DNA of 64,000 nucleotides from Norana najaformis (lineage: Eukaryota > Annelida > Clitellata > Crassiclitellata > Hormogastridae): positions 14,066,607 to 14,130,606 of the forward strand of contig OZ029916.1 in NCBI GenBank assembly GCA_964023275.1. The letters run 5' to 3'. Positions 24,401 through 36,400 of the stretch are shown here, one piece after another. Below the pieces are notes generated by a model. The model had not been told where the DNA came from. It worked only from the letters and a program-made list of their open reading frames with translations, and ran no database searches. Each line of letters opens with the position of its first letter. The stretch's first letter is position 1. A program made the translations under genes and the position numbers.

Positions 24401-27400
24401 TTCAAGTCCTTGGAATTCATTGCAAAAAGCTGAGAGAGTAGCAGGTGCTTGCCCAGAAGTATCCTTCCGGTCCCTAGTTACATTATCCAAGTTATCAAAT
24501 TCTTTTTGCCGAGTTTCCTTTGGTGTATCAAGATTTTCACTTTCTAACGGTTTCAGCTGAATGCCGTTTTCCGTTGCATCAAGTTCATTTTGTGGAGTTG
24601 CTTTTTTAACTTCTTCAAGCACGTTTTCTAAATGATCAAACATTCCTTCTTCTGATGTGATACTGCAGTGTATTTCGGCTGTTGTTACTTCAATCAAAGA
24701 ATCCTTCTTGCTTAGACCTCTGAGTTGTTCTGAATGCACTAATTGCCTGCTAGCATCAGATATGCCTTCTGCAAGATATCCCTTAGTATTTGCTGCAATG
24801 CTTACCTCGATCTGATAAGTGTTCTCAGACATATCATCAGGACTGTGCATCTCAAACTGTGAAATATACTGATCAATTATCAGACTTGAATCTTTATAGA
24901 ATTCTCTAAAGTTCTTGTCAATTTCATGGTCAACAGAATGAAAATTTGCCTGTGTAATACCATGGACTGCAGGCATCAAAGAGCCAGACGTTTCAACAGT
25001 TTTTAGAGTGTTTCCTTCAATTTGCAAATCATTGCTGTATGTTAAAGAATTTTCAAGTGACACAGAAGTTCTCCCTAACTTCTTTCTAACCCAGTGCAAT
25101 AATTTTCTTCCTTTTCTAGACGTCCAGTTCCACTTTCTTGCTGAGATGTGTGAGAATATCTTGATGCAGGCTTGTTGGGTTTTTGTTGTCGACATGTCAA
25201 AATTGGAAGAAGTGATTCTTGTTAAAGAATTTTTCCTAACCAGAGAAGCTACCACCTGTGGATTGTCAGACAAATATATTTTGCGTTTGCTCCTAAATCC
25301 AGCATCAAAGTCGATAGCCATGTCTTTCAAAAGGTCTGGTCTTCTGCCAGAATCCCTCATTGTTTTAGTTTCTGCTAAGTTTTGACTGTTGGACTTGCGG
25401 TCCTGGAGTGTATATCTTGAGCCCAAATTCTCTTCTGAGAAATGGTAAATAATGGGATCTGAAGAGAATTCAGGTAGACCAGGTGTTCTCCCACATTCTT
25501 CTGAATGCTGGTACAGGTACGGATCTGAAGAATATCTCTTTCTTGAGTTCTTCAGTTCCTGTCTTGAATCCACCTGGCATCGCAATTTCTGTAGAGTCTC
25601 CTTTGACATACCCAGGATTCCATCGGGAACCTTTCTTACCCAGTCATCCTCTTCATAATAATCAATTCCTTTAAACAGAATTTCACACATTTTGTTTTTA
25701 CAGATCTGCTTTTCAGACTGAAAAATACAATTGCCCAGTAGATACATTATTGCCAATATGAAAATATACAGAGGGAGGGGAAGGGGCAGGGGGCAGGACA
25801 GACAGAAGAATTTATGCCAGAAAGACATTTATGAAAAATATAAGAGACCAGGCAGTCAAACACAAGCTATTAACATCTCAGTTCCATGGCTAGAATATGG
25901 TCTTATTATAAGAGGCAGTAAAACAAGACAGACAGCATATCATGCAATAAAACGTTTTACCTATAGTCATGAAATTCTGTTGGGATCCAAATGTACGAGA
26001 AAAGCAGTCATTCCATTAAGTAGCATATTGTCTATAATTCATTCCAAAGCAAAGGGGTTAATCACGGAAGCAAATATTTGTGCAATTAGAAGGACTACAT
26101 GTAGACCAGTCATTGGTTTATGTACTCGGAGGACATACAGATGTCATTACATTTGGTAAAAGATTAATTTACTAAAAAACTAGTTTAACCCGGACTTACC
26201 TATGTGTTCCAATTTTTCAATCTCATCTTCAGTTGGGATGTACATGGTAGCTGTGGAAGCAGCTGAGGAAGTTGCTTGTGCATTGGTTACCTTAGCTTCT
26301 GCTTTGGAAGACACCAAGTGATCAGGTTCTTTGAACTTGGATTTTATAGCTTCTGGTCTACTTGAAGAATAACATACAATTTGATTATAAATGCAACAGA
26401 CATTTTAAAATATTCTTCACGATGGTAATGTCCTTATCAGTAATTCCTCAGTTTCTGGCATTCACACTAAATCAATAGTTTCTTGTATGTTTGCACCTGG
26501 ATATTTGTGCGGAGCCTTTAAATTAAGAATCTAAAACATGCTAAAACATGGCCATCTGATAGATCTGACAAGGTGCATGTTAAGATAGGCTGAAAATGTG
26601 AGCTTTTTCAGCAGAATATGATTTTCAATAGACTTTCTTGAGGAAGTTTCACACTAATCTCCATCACTGGTAGGATAGATGAAAACTGCCGAAGAGCAAC
26701 ACAGTTTGTCATATCATTTTAAATGGCATACCCCATCAGTTATAAAACTTTTAATGAACTGCACAGATCTAAAATTCCAATAATCTGGCCTTGGTCACAC
26801 TGAGTTTTTGCATTAAACACTGACTGAAATGGAATAAAGAAATAATACACTTAACTAGTTTGTTTTCACATTAGATTATTGTAAAACTCAGATGAAATGT
26901 TAGAGAATATACAACCACACAAACACTCGTGCTTCAATTGCTGTCAAAGAAAAGATTCCTATTCATATTTGTTTTGATACAACTTTGATTATGTTCTCAA
27001 AAACTCTTTGGATACTAATAGATGAGGAACAAGAACCAAATTTTATATAGAACATAAATGTAAAAACTATAAAAAATGTGCTTTATTTGCTTATAGAGCA
27101 CATAGTATGTTGTTTCCTGTTTAAAAAATTTGAGTCACCTGCGAGTTGTATTGTATCTATCAACTGATCTGGAATATTTTGGTTGCTTCTTTAATTTGGA
27201 TTGGCTACAACAATGTGCTTGAAGACACCACATGGCACCAGTTAGCATAATAAGAAGCAGGAGAAGCACAGAAAGACTAATGATGGCAATTTTCCATGAC
27301 TCCATTCCACCTGGTTTGGCTGTAAGGAAAACAGGCAAAGAAAGGAATTCATTAAAGAACATATCAGAAAAAACGAATCCTTAGACATATCAGACTAACT

Positions 27401-30400
27401 ACAATGTAGTTAACACTTGATGTAATGCCTTTTAAGTACCTCAAAAAACCACTTCTTACACCAGCGTAAATCATGTTAAAGTTCATTTAAGAACAAAAAG
27501 TTCAAGCAGACAAGGCTCAGATAACTAGAAGAGTCACTTGTTTAGAAGAGTTGCTCTGTGAAAATGTCCAGATGCACACCGGCAGGCTCCCACAGAGCCA
27601 TCTGCTCCATGCAGAGCCCAAGCAACGTTCATTCTGTGTGATTGAGTAGATACCAGAAGTTCAGCTACATATTGTTTGTTTTTAAATTCTGCTAATTAAA
27701 TAGGATATTAAACATATTTTTAATTAGCTTAAATTCTTAAATTGCAATAAATCAGTTGCTTATTTGGTGTTTTATGAATGAAGTATTGTTTTTATCACCT
27801 TGACCTATTCATTCTTGGAATTTTATTTAAATAATTTGTTGTATCTACTGGTTAGTCTATTAATGCCCATTTGTTTGTTGCCGGCTAGTTACTTTCCGCA
27901 ATTCCGCAGTGTGCAGTGACCTCCTTCATTTTATAAAAATTCTAACACAGGTACACAACTAATACTGGCCTCCATTGTGCTTAAAAGTTGGTCCGTAAGT
28001 GAAGATTCTTGACTTGTCTTCTTAAAACAATAGTATCTGTCTGTCTCACTCACTGTGCATTATCATATTTGGACTCAGCCAATACCTATTCATTGTGGAT
28101 TCACTGACACCCGACATGATCCATAAACAAGAAACTAGAATCATGCTGCCACACTACTGGCTAAAGCATGCATGTGACTCTGATCAAATGATCATGGCAG
28201 TTGGTAATTGAAATAGCGGAACTGAGGTGGTCATGGAACCGATCCCACGCAATGGGATCTGCACAACAGGAACTTGAATGCCGCCTGCTGTATTATGTAA
28301 ATTTAAAGAAGGGCAGTCCCTTAATCTAACCTCAAGAGGCAGCAACGGTATAAAGTGTTAGCGTCTTCATTAACGCCACAGCCAATCATTGAAACAAGAC
28401 ACTGTCCATTTCAGGAGTCTATATGGGATCAGCAAAACTGACAAGGGGTGTGCATCTGATGCTGATGAGCAACTGTTCAGGCAGTTTATTCATCCAATGC
28501 TTCAAAGGGGATTTTAAACTGCAGTTCTCGAAAACGATCTCCTAGTTTGATGGTCACATGATGACTAAAATCCCATTGGACGAGACAAAAATCATGATGT
28601 CACATTCACACAGCGGGTGTGATTCTAATTTCTGGTTTATGGACACATCAGGTGCAAGTGGATCCATGATGTTACCTATTAGCTCAAACGCCTGTATGTG
28701 GCAAAGTCTCACTGTCACTGTGTTACTAGTTTCAAGCCAACATAATGCTGCACACATAATTGCATACACTGGTCATTATTATTGTACCTCTTTTATGTTC
28801 CCTGTCACATATGTGTTCACAAGCTCTACAACCATCACTTCACATTGTTGCCAGAACAAACTGCTTGATTTTATTTTTTACTGTTCTTCTAATGCCTATT
28901 CCTTTTATTTTATCTAATGAGCTTTGTCTAAACATCTACATGCTTCTGACTCGCTCTGTTTCTTCACCATAACTCCGTTTCTCCAATTCCCCATTTCATC
29001 TAGGTCAAAAACTTACTAGAATTACATATGACTTCTTTGTATTCTGCTATTTCATTCTGATGATATCATTTTCTTCAACTTTAGTATCCATTCTATCTGG
29101 AATAAGTTCCCTCTTTTCAAAACTACATCTTGGATCACCTGGTAGATATTCTCACTTTCAGTCAAACTTGGCTCAAACTGGCTGCCACACTTTCCTTCAT
29201 TTCAGACATTTTACCTCCCTCGATTTCTCTTCTAGATAAACCTAAGGTGGATGGACTTGGTGGCAGAGTTGCTTTCCTTGATAAGACACACCTGAAACTG
29301 GATTGCTCCTCTTCACTCATGTTCCAACCTTGAAGTCATTTAAAATCCTTATCTCTTACCCTGACTCTGGAAATCAGCACCTCCTCTTTATCAATGTTTA
29401 TCATCCTCCTTTTCTTTCACTTTCTTATTTTTTCAATCACTCCTTGAATTCCTGGTCTCGTCTTCGTCTGAACTTATTATAACAGGTGACTTCAGCGTGC
29501 ACCCAAGGACACTCGGAAAAATGTTTCACAGAAGTTTCTAGTTATCCTGCCTGGTTTTGATCTTATGCTGCACATCTCCTTTCCAACTTGTGATATTAGT
29601 CACACAACTGATCTCCTTATAACCCGGTCTAACTCTTCTGATGTCAAAAATATACCTTCTTCTAAATCATATTTGTCTGCCATTACTGCTCATGAGAAGT
29701 CATTAGATTTGATTAGATTAGAATTATTAGATTCCCTTCCAGAGTTGACAGGTGACACCATGCTCAGAGTTTCTGAACTGCACTGCATCAAGGCTGAGGA
29801 ACAAATGATGGCTGATGAATTCCACAGCATATGGTAAACTCACTGTCCAGCAGTTCCTTGTAGATGAGGGGAACAGTAGCTAATAGGTTAGAGCACACAG
29901 CCTGTAATGTAGTGAGTACAGGTTCAAGCCTCCCCTGAGGTGGTTACTGTGTATGGATCTTAAGCAAGTTCTGCACTCATGATTGCTCAGTGCCATGAAA
30001 TGATGCTTAGTCATTAGACAGTGACGCTTAATAAATGCAGAAATAATATTTTAAAATCGAACAAGTCATGGATGGCAGAACTTTTTGTAAATAAATAAAG
30101 GAAGAAGTTGCCAATAAATGATTTTCACTGATGCAACATTTTGAAAGACAGATGCACATATGTAGGCAAGACTGAAAGGGATGTTAAGTAGCAAATCGAC
30201 AAAAATGTAGATACTAGCTTTTAAAAAATCACAGGAAATTCATTATCAGTTTTTACCAGCAAACTGTGTTGAAAACAACATAACCTGGAACAGAAGTGAA
30301 CACTTTGAGATAATGTGTTGAGCCTGAAGTTACATTCCGTATGGTCCCATCTAAAGACTGGTACACTGCTACTGTTCTGATGCAAATGGCATACCAGCAG

Positions 30401-33400
30401 TGCCTTTCAAGTTGGTAATTTTCAACAGACAGCTGTAACAGTTACAACAATACTGTATAATTTCTTAATAACAGAAGTGAGGCAACATTCTGATTGTCTT
30501 ATTTTTATTTTATTGTTAATATTAGTATTATTATTATTGTGAACATTTGTAATTCACAAAAAGCCATACAGTAGTAGTTGCAGTGCAGGCTACTCAGCCA
30601 CTATGTGGCAGTACAGTTAGATATCCAAATGTTAGAAAGCAAGTGAGAAATAGCGAGTTTGTGGCTTTTCGTGAAGGAAGAAAAAGAATACACACTTTGA
30701 AGAAAGATTGGTAATCCGGCAGTTGGTAATTCCATGGGATATAATAGTGACTAGTGGCGCGTTCATCCTAAGCACTTTTTAGGTGAAACAGACCAATTCT
30801 AATCTTATCCTGAATCCTACAGGAAGCCAAACCAGCGGACAAAGTAGAGTTAAGGAAATTGTTGCAGTCTCATGTGAGCCAGGCAAGTTTGGATACTCTG
30901 AAGCTGTAAAGTTCAGTAGCTCAGATATTTGCAAAAACTGAGTTAGCATAATCAAGGCAAGAGCTGATTGGTAAGTGTTCACTGTGGCAAGCAATGCCCA
31001 CTGGCAGGGGCTTCTAAGACAGGGTAGAATTTTAAGTGTCACAACATGGAGTTTATGTTTGAATGACCATAAAAGGAGAAAATTTTCTCATAGGATGCTG
31101 CCTGTAAAATATCAGTCAACAAGCAGCAAAGAAAAGACTTTTAGGCAGGAGTTATAATGACTACCAAGAAAAGTGCATCTCAATAGGGGATGGTCACAGT
31201 CAATGAGGGGAAGTTCCCCTTCCCTCTACTAATTACATCTGTGAGGTGAATAATCAACTTGCTTACCCACCATAGCCTAACTTTTGGTTTCTCTGAAAAA
31301 TTGAAATTCAACCTGGCTTCTCCAACAGATTATGATTTTGATTTCACTTGAATGAACCACCATTCATTCAATTTATGGTCATTCCAAAGTTTGGCCATAT
31401 CTCCTTATTCATGCTGGAAAAACTCCACTGGCTTCCAATCCGAGAACGCATCCAGTTTAAAATTCTGGCCCTTGTGCGCAGCTGCCTTGTTGGCAGTGCA
31501 CCTATTTATCTAAGGGAGCTCTGTGTTCCTGTTTCTTCTGTCCCTGGCCGCCGACTGCTGCGATCGGCAGTCCAGGGAGACCTGGTAGTTCCTATGGCTC
31601 GCACTACTACTGCACAGCATCGCAGCTTCGCCGTTGTTGGCCCTGCCTCATGGAACAACCTGCCTGGTGACCATAGGTGGGAATTCCTCTCTCTTCCTCC
31701 CTCTCTTTTCCGCAAGCATTTGAAGACCGTATTATTCCCCATTAGTCATGGGAAATTGGGCCGGGAGCACCTCTGATGAGTTTTATCTTGAAGTGGCGCT
31801 TTACAAGTTTTTGATTACGATTCATCAATTGATGCTTTGGCATTATAATAATGGTGCTATAAAAGTCATTAGATTAGATTAGAACCTAGAATGGCCTTTC
31901 CTATCTCTGCATCCCAATGCTAACCATTTGAGACATGTTAACATTCAATACAGGAACTTGCTGTGTAGCACAACATGGCCAAATTTTTTTATAATCAGTA
32001 CACATGCTGCTTCAGATAATATTCAATCTCATCGTCACTATTTAGGCAACCTGTACACAGATGTCTGAATATGCAGCTGCAGTTGCTGGCTGATGCTGGC
32101 TTTAAGCTTTGCAGGGGGCAGTACAATTTCAAATCAGATGAACCTAACATATCTGCATTTGTCCACTCCCAAAACAGATAAAGGGATCACACCTATTAGC
32201 AGCTGTAGCTGAGATAAATTATGGTATTTTAAGGTGTGGACTTGCCTGCAACAGCCAGTCTAGCAAATAGCATCAGGAGCTTAACTGCTGTCTCAGCGAG
32301 GGTTACAACAGTTGCGTACTGATAGGTTTGGCAGTTCAATGCAGGGGCTTCATGCTTTAAAATAATGTGTGGAAATGGTAGATGTTAATGTAGCCAGAAA
32401 CATTAAGTGTCTGATATGTTAAATCACAACTTTTGCCCATAACAAGACAGCAATGTGGCCTTTCAAAGTAATTGGACAAAGTTGTCTGGTAGCAGGGTAC
32501 AGTGTAATTAAATTATACACATGCATCATATACCTTCACATCAGTCTTTGAGTTTTCCAGTCACACTGACCTACATGAATCATGATGATGATGATGATGA
32601 TGATGTGGTATGAAGGCAGGTTCATTGGCTTTATGGCACCCAGGGATGAGATGAGTGAGGTGGTTTCCCATTGCCTTCCTCACAGACAATTGTGGGTGAG
32701 TAATTTGTCCAAGGTCACACTACCTAGTAGCCTGAGGCAGATTCAAACCCACAACCCTCTGGTTATGAGGCACCAACCATACCACTACACCACACATCCC
32801 ATGACAAATCATACACTACAGTATTTAAGCATGGCCCACTTAACCCATGGTTTGTTTCGTAGCTGCAGTGAATTGGCCTCCCAATGACCACATGTAAGTG
32901 GGTCTGCAGTGAATCTTGGAATGGTCCTAGATGAAGGCCCTTTTACATTATGTTATTTAGCATTCACTAAACGATACGAGATCACTCATTTCTGTTTCAT
33001 TTTCTTAATATATATGATTATGCATGAGGAAACCCAGCCAAGTCAGAAAAACTCAAAAAATGATTTAATATTGCATTGGATTATGCTGGAAGTGCTTAAT
33101 AAATTTGGCAAAAACTGCATGCTTTTATTGCAAATAGTAAAAACTTTATAGATTTTTAATATGTACATCTCAGAATGAATACTTTAGAAAAATCATATGG
33201 TAATTTTCAATAATTTACCTCTCTAATGTAAATTTTTAATAGATTTTTATATAAATAAATTAGTCATATTGCCTGAAGTTTAACACTAAGATCTTCTGAG
33301 TGACATTTTTGGCATCTCTGTGAAAATTATGCACTGACCAAGCTCAGGCCTACTTCATGCCTAAACACCTGAGCACATTTTTCGCATATTGATTTTTCCA

Positions 33401-36400
33401 ACGTAAGTCAGGTTTTCTCACGCATGGCATATATGTTGCCTTATATGGGCAGTGTTACATTACATTACATAGTCACTAACAGCACGAGACAACTTACACC
33501 AGTTACATTTTCTGAGTATATTTTGCCATCGCCAATGACAACATACTGCAAGGCGGCATCAGACACAACAGTTAAATAACATCCAGATGCATGTGTATAA
33601 TTGCTGCCATTCCTAAGAATAAACAACAAAGCAGATCACCAGTTTAGCATTAATGCCTATTTTTAAGTCAGCGGGTTTGTCATTTACACCACTCTACCCA
33701 ACAGCAACGTCTCCCATTTTAAGATCTCTTCAGTTATAAATGTCCACATATATGCATATGTCATAGGCCCATCTTTTGGTTTCATAAATACAAATTCAAA
33801 TTTGTAACTAATAATAAGTTAAATAGGCGAATTTGTAACTAATAAAAAGCTAAATAGAAGTAATTAAAAGTTTAAAATGTATACATTTAAATGATAAACA
33901 CATGTGTTACCTTTAAAAGCTCATGACAAAAGAATGGTTTCAAGCTAGTTTGCTCACTTGGTTTATTTCCACAGGCAGTATATATAACATATCACAAGAG
34001 TTCATGTCACATATCGCAAGCAATACAGAGGACAGAGTGAACTTAATACAGAAAGAGCCCACATGGGCAACAAGGTCTTAGATCAAAGTGTCTGTCAGTT
34101 ATAAAGTAGGATGTTACTTCCTGCTGACTTTGAATTTTGATGTTTTTTGTATGAAATCTTTTGATTTTTCTGAGATTAATTATCTCGGTGTTTTCTGCAT
34201 CTTTGCCTCTGAAATACATATTGCCATGTCTGTACCATTGAGAGTTTCTATGATATTTTTAATGTATCAGCTACAGCATCATCATTGTCTTTTCCCATAT
34301 TGTGTTTTTCTTAAATACTTGTGTTCCTCTGGGAAGATCTCTAAACCTTATATAATCATCAAATTGTTCCAGTACAGTAGCACATTTTATGTTATTATGA
34401 GACCCTGTTTACTATCTGCCTGGGAAGTGGTTGGTTTTCAGCTCACACCACTTTGCAGCACCTCTAAATAGGTATCTAGGAGGAGTGCAATATAAATGCT
34501 CCCAATAAATGAATAAGTGAATGAATGAATGAATTTCCATAACAGTTTATGGTACGGTTATCTTACTCATTAGTAAGTGATGTCATTTACTTGGATCATT
34601 TATACAAACATTACATTTTTTTTAAAGTGCAAGGGAAGATATCATTACTACAAAACTTGAATGCCAGAAGGAATAAAAGTGATCAGATGCAAAGCACATG
34701 CACAAACAGCTAAGCAACCATCTACTCAACTGACAGGCAGCATTCTGAATCAGAACTTACTCTTTCTAATTGTAATTTTGTATCTGTAATAAAAAATTGT
34801 ACAGTGCCACTTTCAGAAAAACTCATCAAAGGTGCTTTCAACCTGATAACACAGACCACAACTGAATAGAATGGTTTTCAAGAGCTTATGGAAAAGATCC
34901 AACAAAAGGCCAAAAAGTTCCTGGTTCAATGCAGATCATACGAGAAAGGTGGGCCGACAACAGCAAATCTTCTGTACTGGACTATGGAAGCTTAAGCTGG
35001 TGCGACAACCATATCACCCTGCAAAGCAGACTCGAGAAATCTGTAGCTTGTACTGGACCAACAAGCATAATTCGTTGAGGTAAGATGAAGCACAGCCTAG
35101 CAAATTCTATATATATGTAAACATACCTTGACATTTAATATAGCGCCTTTTAGATACCTTGCAAAAGTGATACCTAGAATAACCTAAATGGTGTTAAAGT
35201 CATTAAGAACAAGATGTTCACCAGTAAACAAACAGAGCTCAGATACCTTGAAAAGTCATCACTTGTGGGCTCCTACACTCACAGAACCCAACTAACATTT
35301 ACAGCTGACACCAAATGTTCAAAGTTCCTTAACCACATTGCATCAAAGATGAGGGATAAGGTCAGCTGATGAAGTCTGAAGTGCACAGTTACCTCACCCA
35401 ACAGTGCTCTCTCACAGATGGAAGAAGTCTCAGCATCTGGATGCCCCTTAGTCCAACGAGTCTCTGCATTACAGGCATTCATCATAGAACTTCTCTGTAA
35501 TTGATAGCTAGTAGACACCAGTTCAAGACTCTCAGGCACTTACGTCTGGGGCTCAGAACTGTCCAACTGGGAACCTGTTCACCATCTGAATAGGTGAACC
35601 AGCCCAGAAAAGCGGTCAAGGTTCAATTGCATATGACAAAAACCATCAAAATACAGTGCGGTTGCATTAACGCGCCCCCGGTTTACCTGCAATTCCGCAT
35701 AACACGAAGTGGTTGTATGTCCCCAAAAGCTATTAACTTAACACGCCGTATCGGTTAACGCGTTTTACTACCGGGATTAAGGCTAATTAAAACAGTGGAG
35801 ACATACTCTGGCAGCTGTAACATTCCTGAACTAGGCATTAGTTGTACAAGCGGAAGGGTGTCTTCTAAATAAATGGCCATGTGACTCAACCGCGGGAGGG
35901 AGCTAATTAGGGCAGGAGGGATGGACAAGGAAGCCTGGCTGGAACCGGTTTAAACCGGTTAGGAGGGGGAATCGGCAGAACAAGGCAGGTATAGGTTGAG
36001 CGGCGCGACCGCAGAGAGATTGGCTGGCTGGGGGCCAGCTGAGTACAGACCTGCCTACCGTGCGAAGAGGAGCTTGGCTGGAGGGAACAACGTGGGATAG
36101 GGGAGTGTGGGCAACCGAGTAGTAGAAGTGATATATTTCAACATTGGCCCGTTTAACATGCGAACTGGTTTACACGCGGTTTCAAAGGCATGTCTCCCCA
36201 TGACTTCGCGTTAACGAGTCTGCACTGTATACATTAAATCCATGGCGGAATCAAGAAATAACTTCAAAAATGCAAACTCGAACACAGTAGAAGTCCGAAG
36301 ATAAGATACAAAAATTATCAAGCAAATTCCACATATGATGAACTACTTGATAAAAATGATGTGATAGGCAAAACAATGACATCTTGCCCAGGGATACCTG

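Noticed and set aside
25669-25828. Upstream extension of the long tail reading frame, starting MSFWHKFF with a hydrophobic stretch that could suggest a second signal or transmembrane segment
   Set aside because: It lies between exon 19's donor and the exon 20 acceptor that keeps the frame. The hydrophobic run comes from the intron's pyrimidine-rich end, and the real transmembrane helix is in exon 18.
23963-26360. A kinase or phosphatase domain in the cytoplasmic tail
   Set aside because: I looked for protein kinase (GxGxxG, HRDxxxN, DFG) and PTP (HCxAGxxR) motifs and saw none.
28554-28769. Minus-strand open frame ([15 protein letters not shown]...) as a receptor exon
   Set aside because: It lacks FN3 or Ig motifs and does not offer splice sites with the needed phase.
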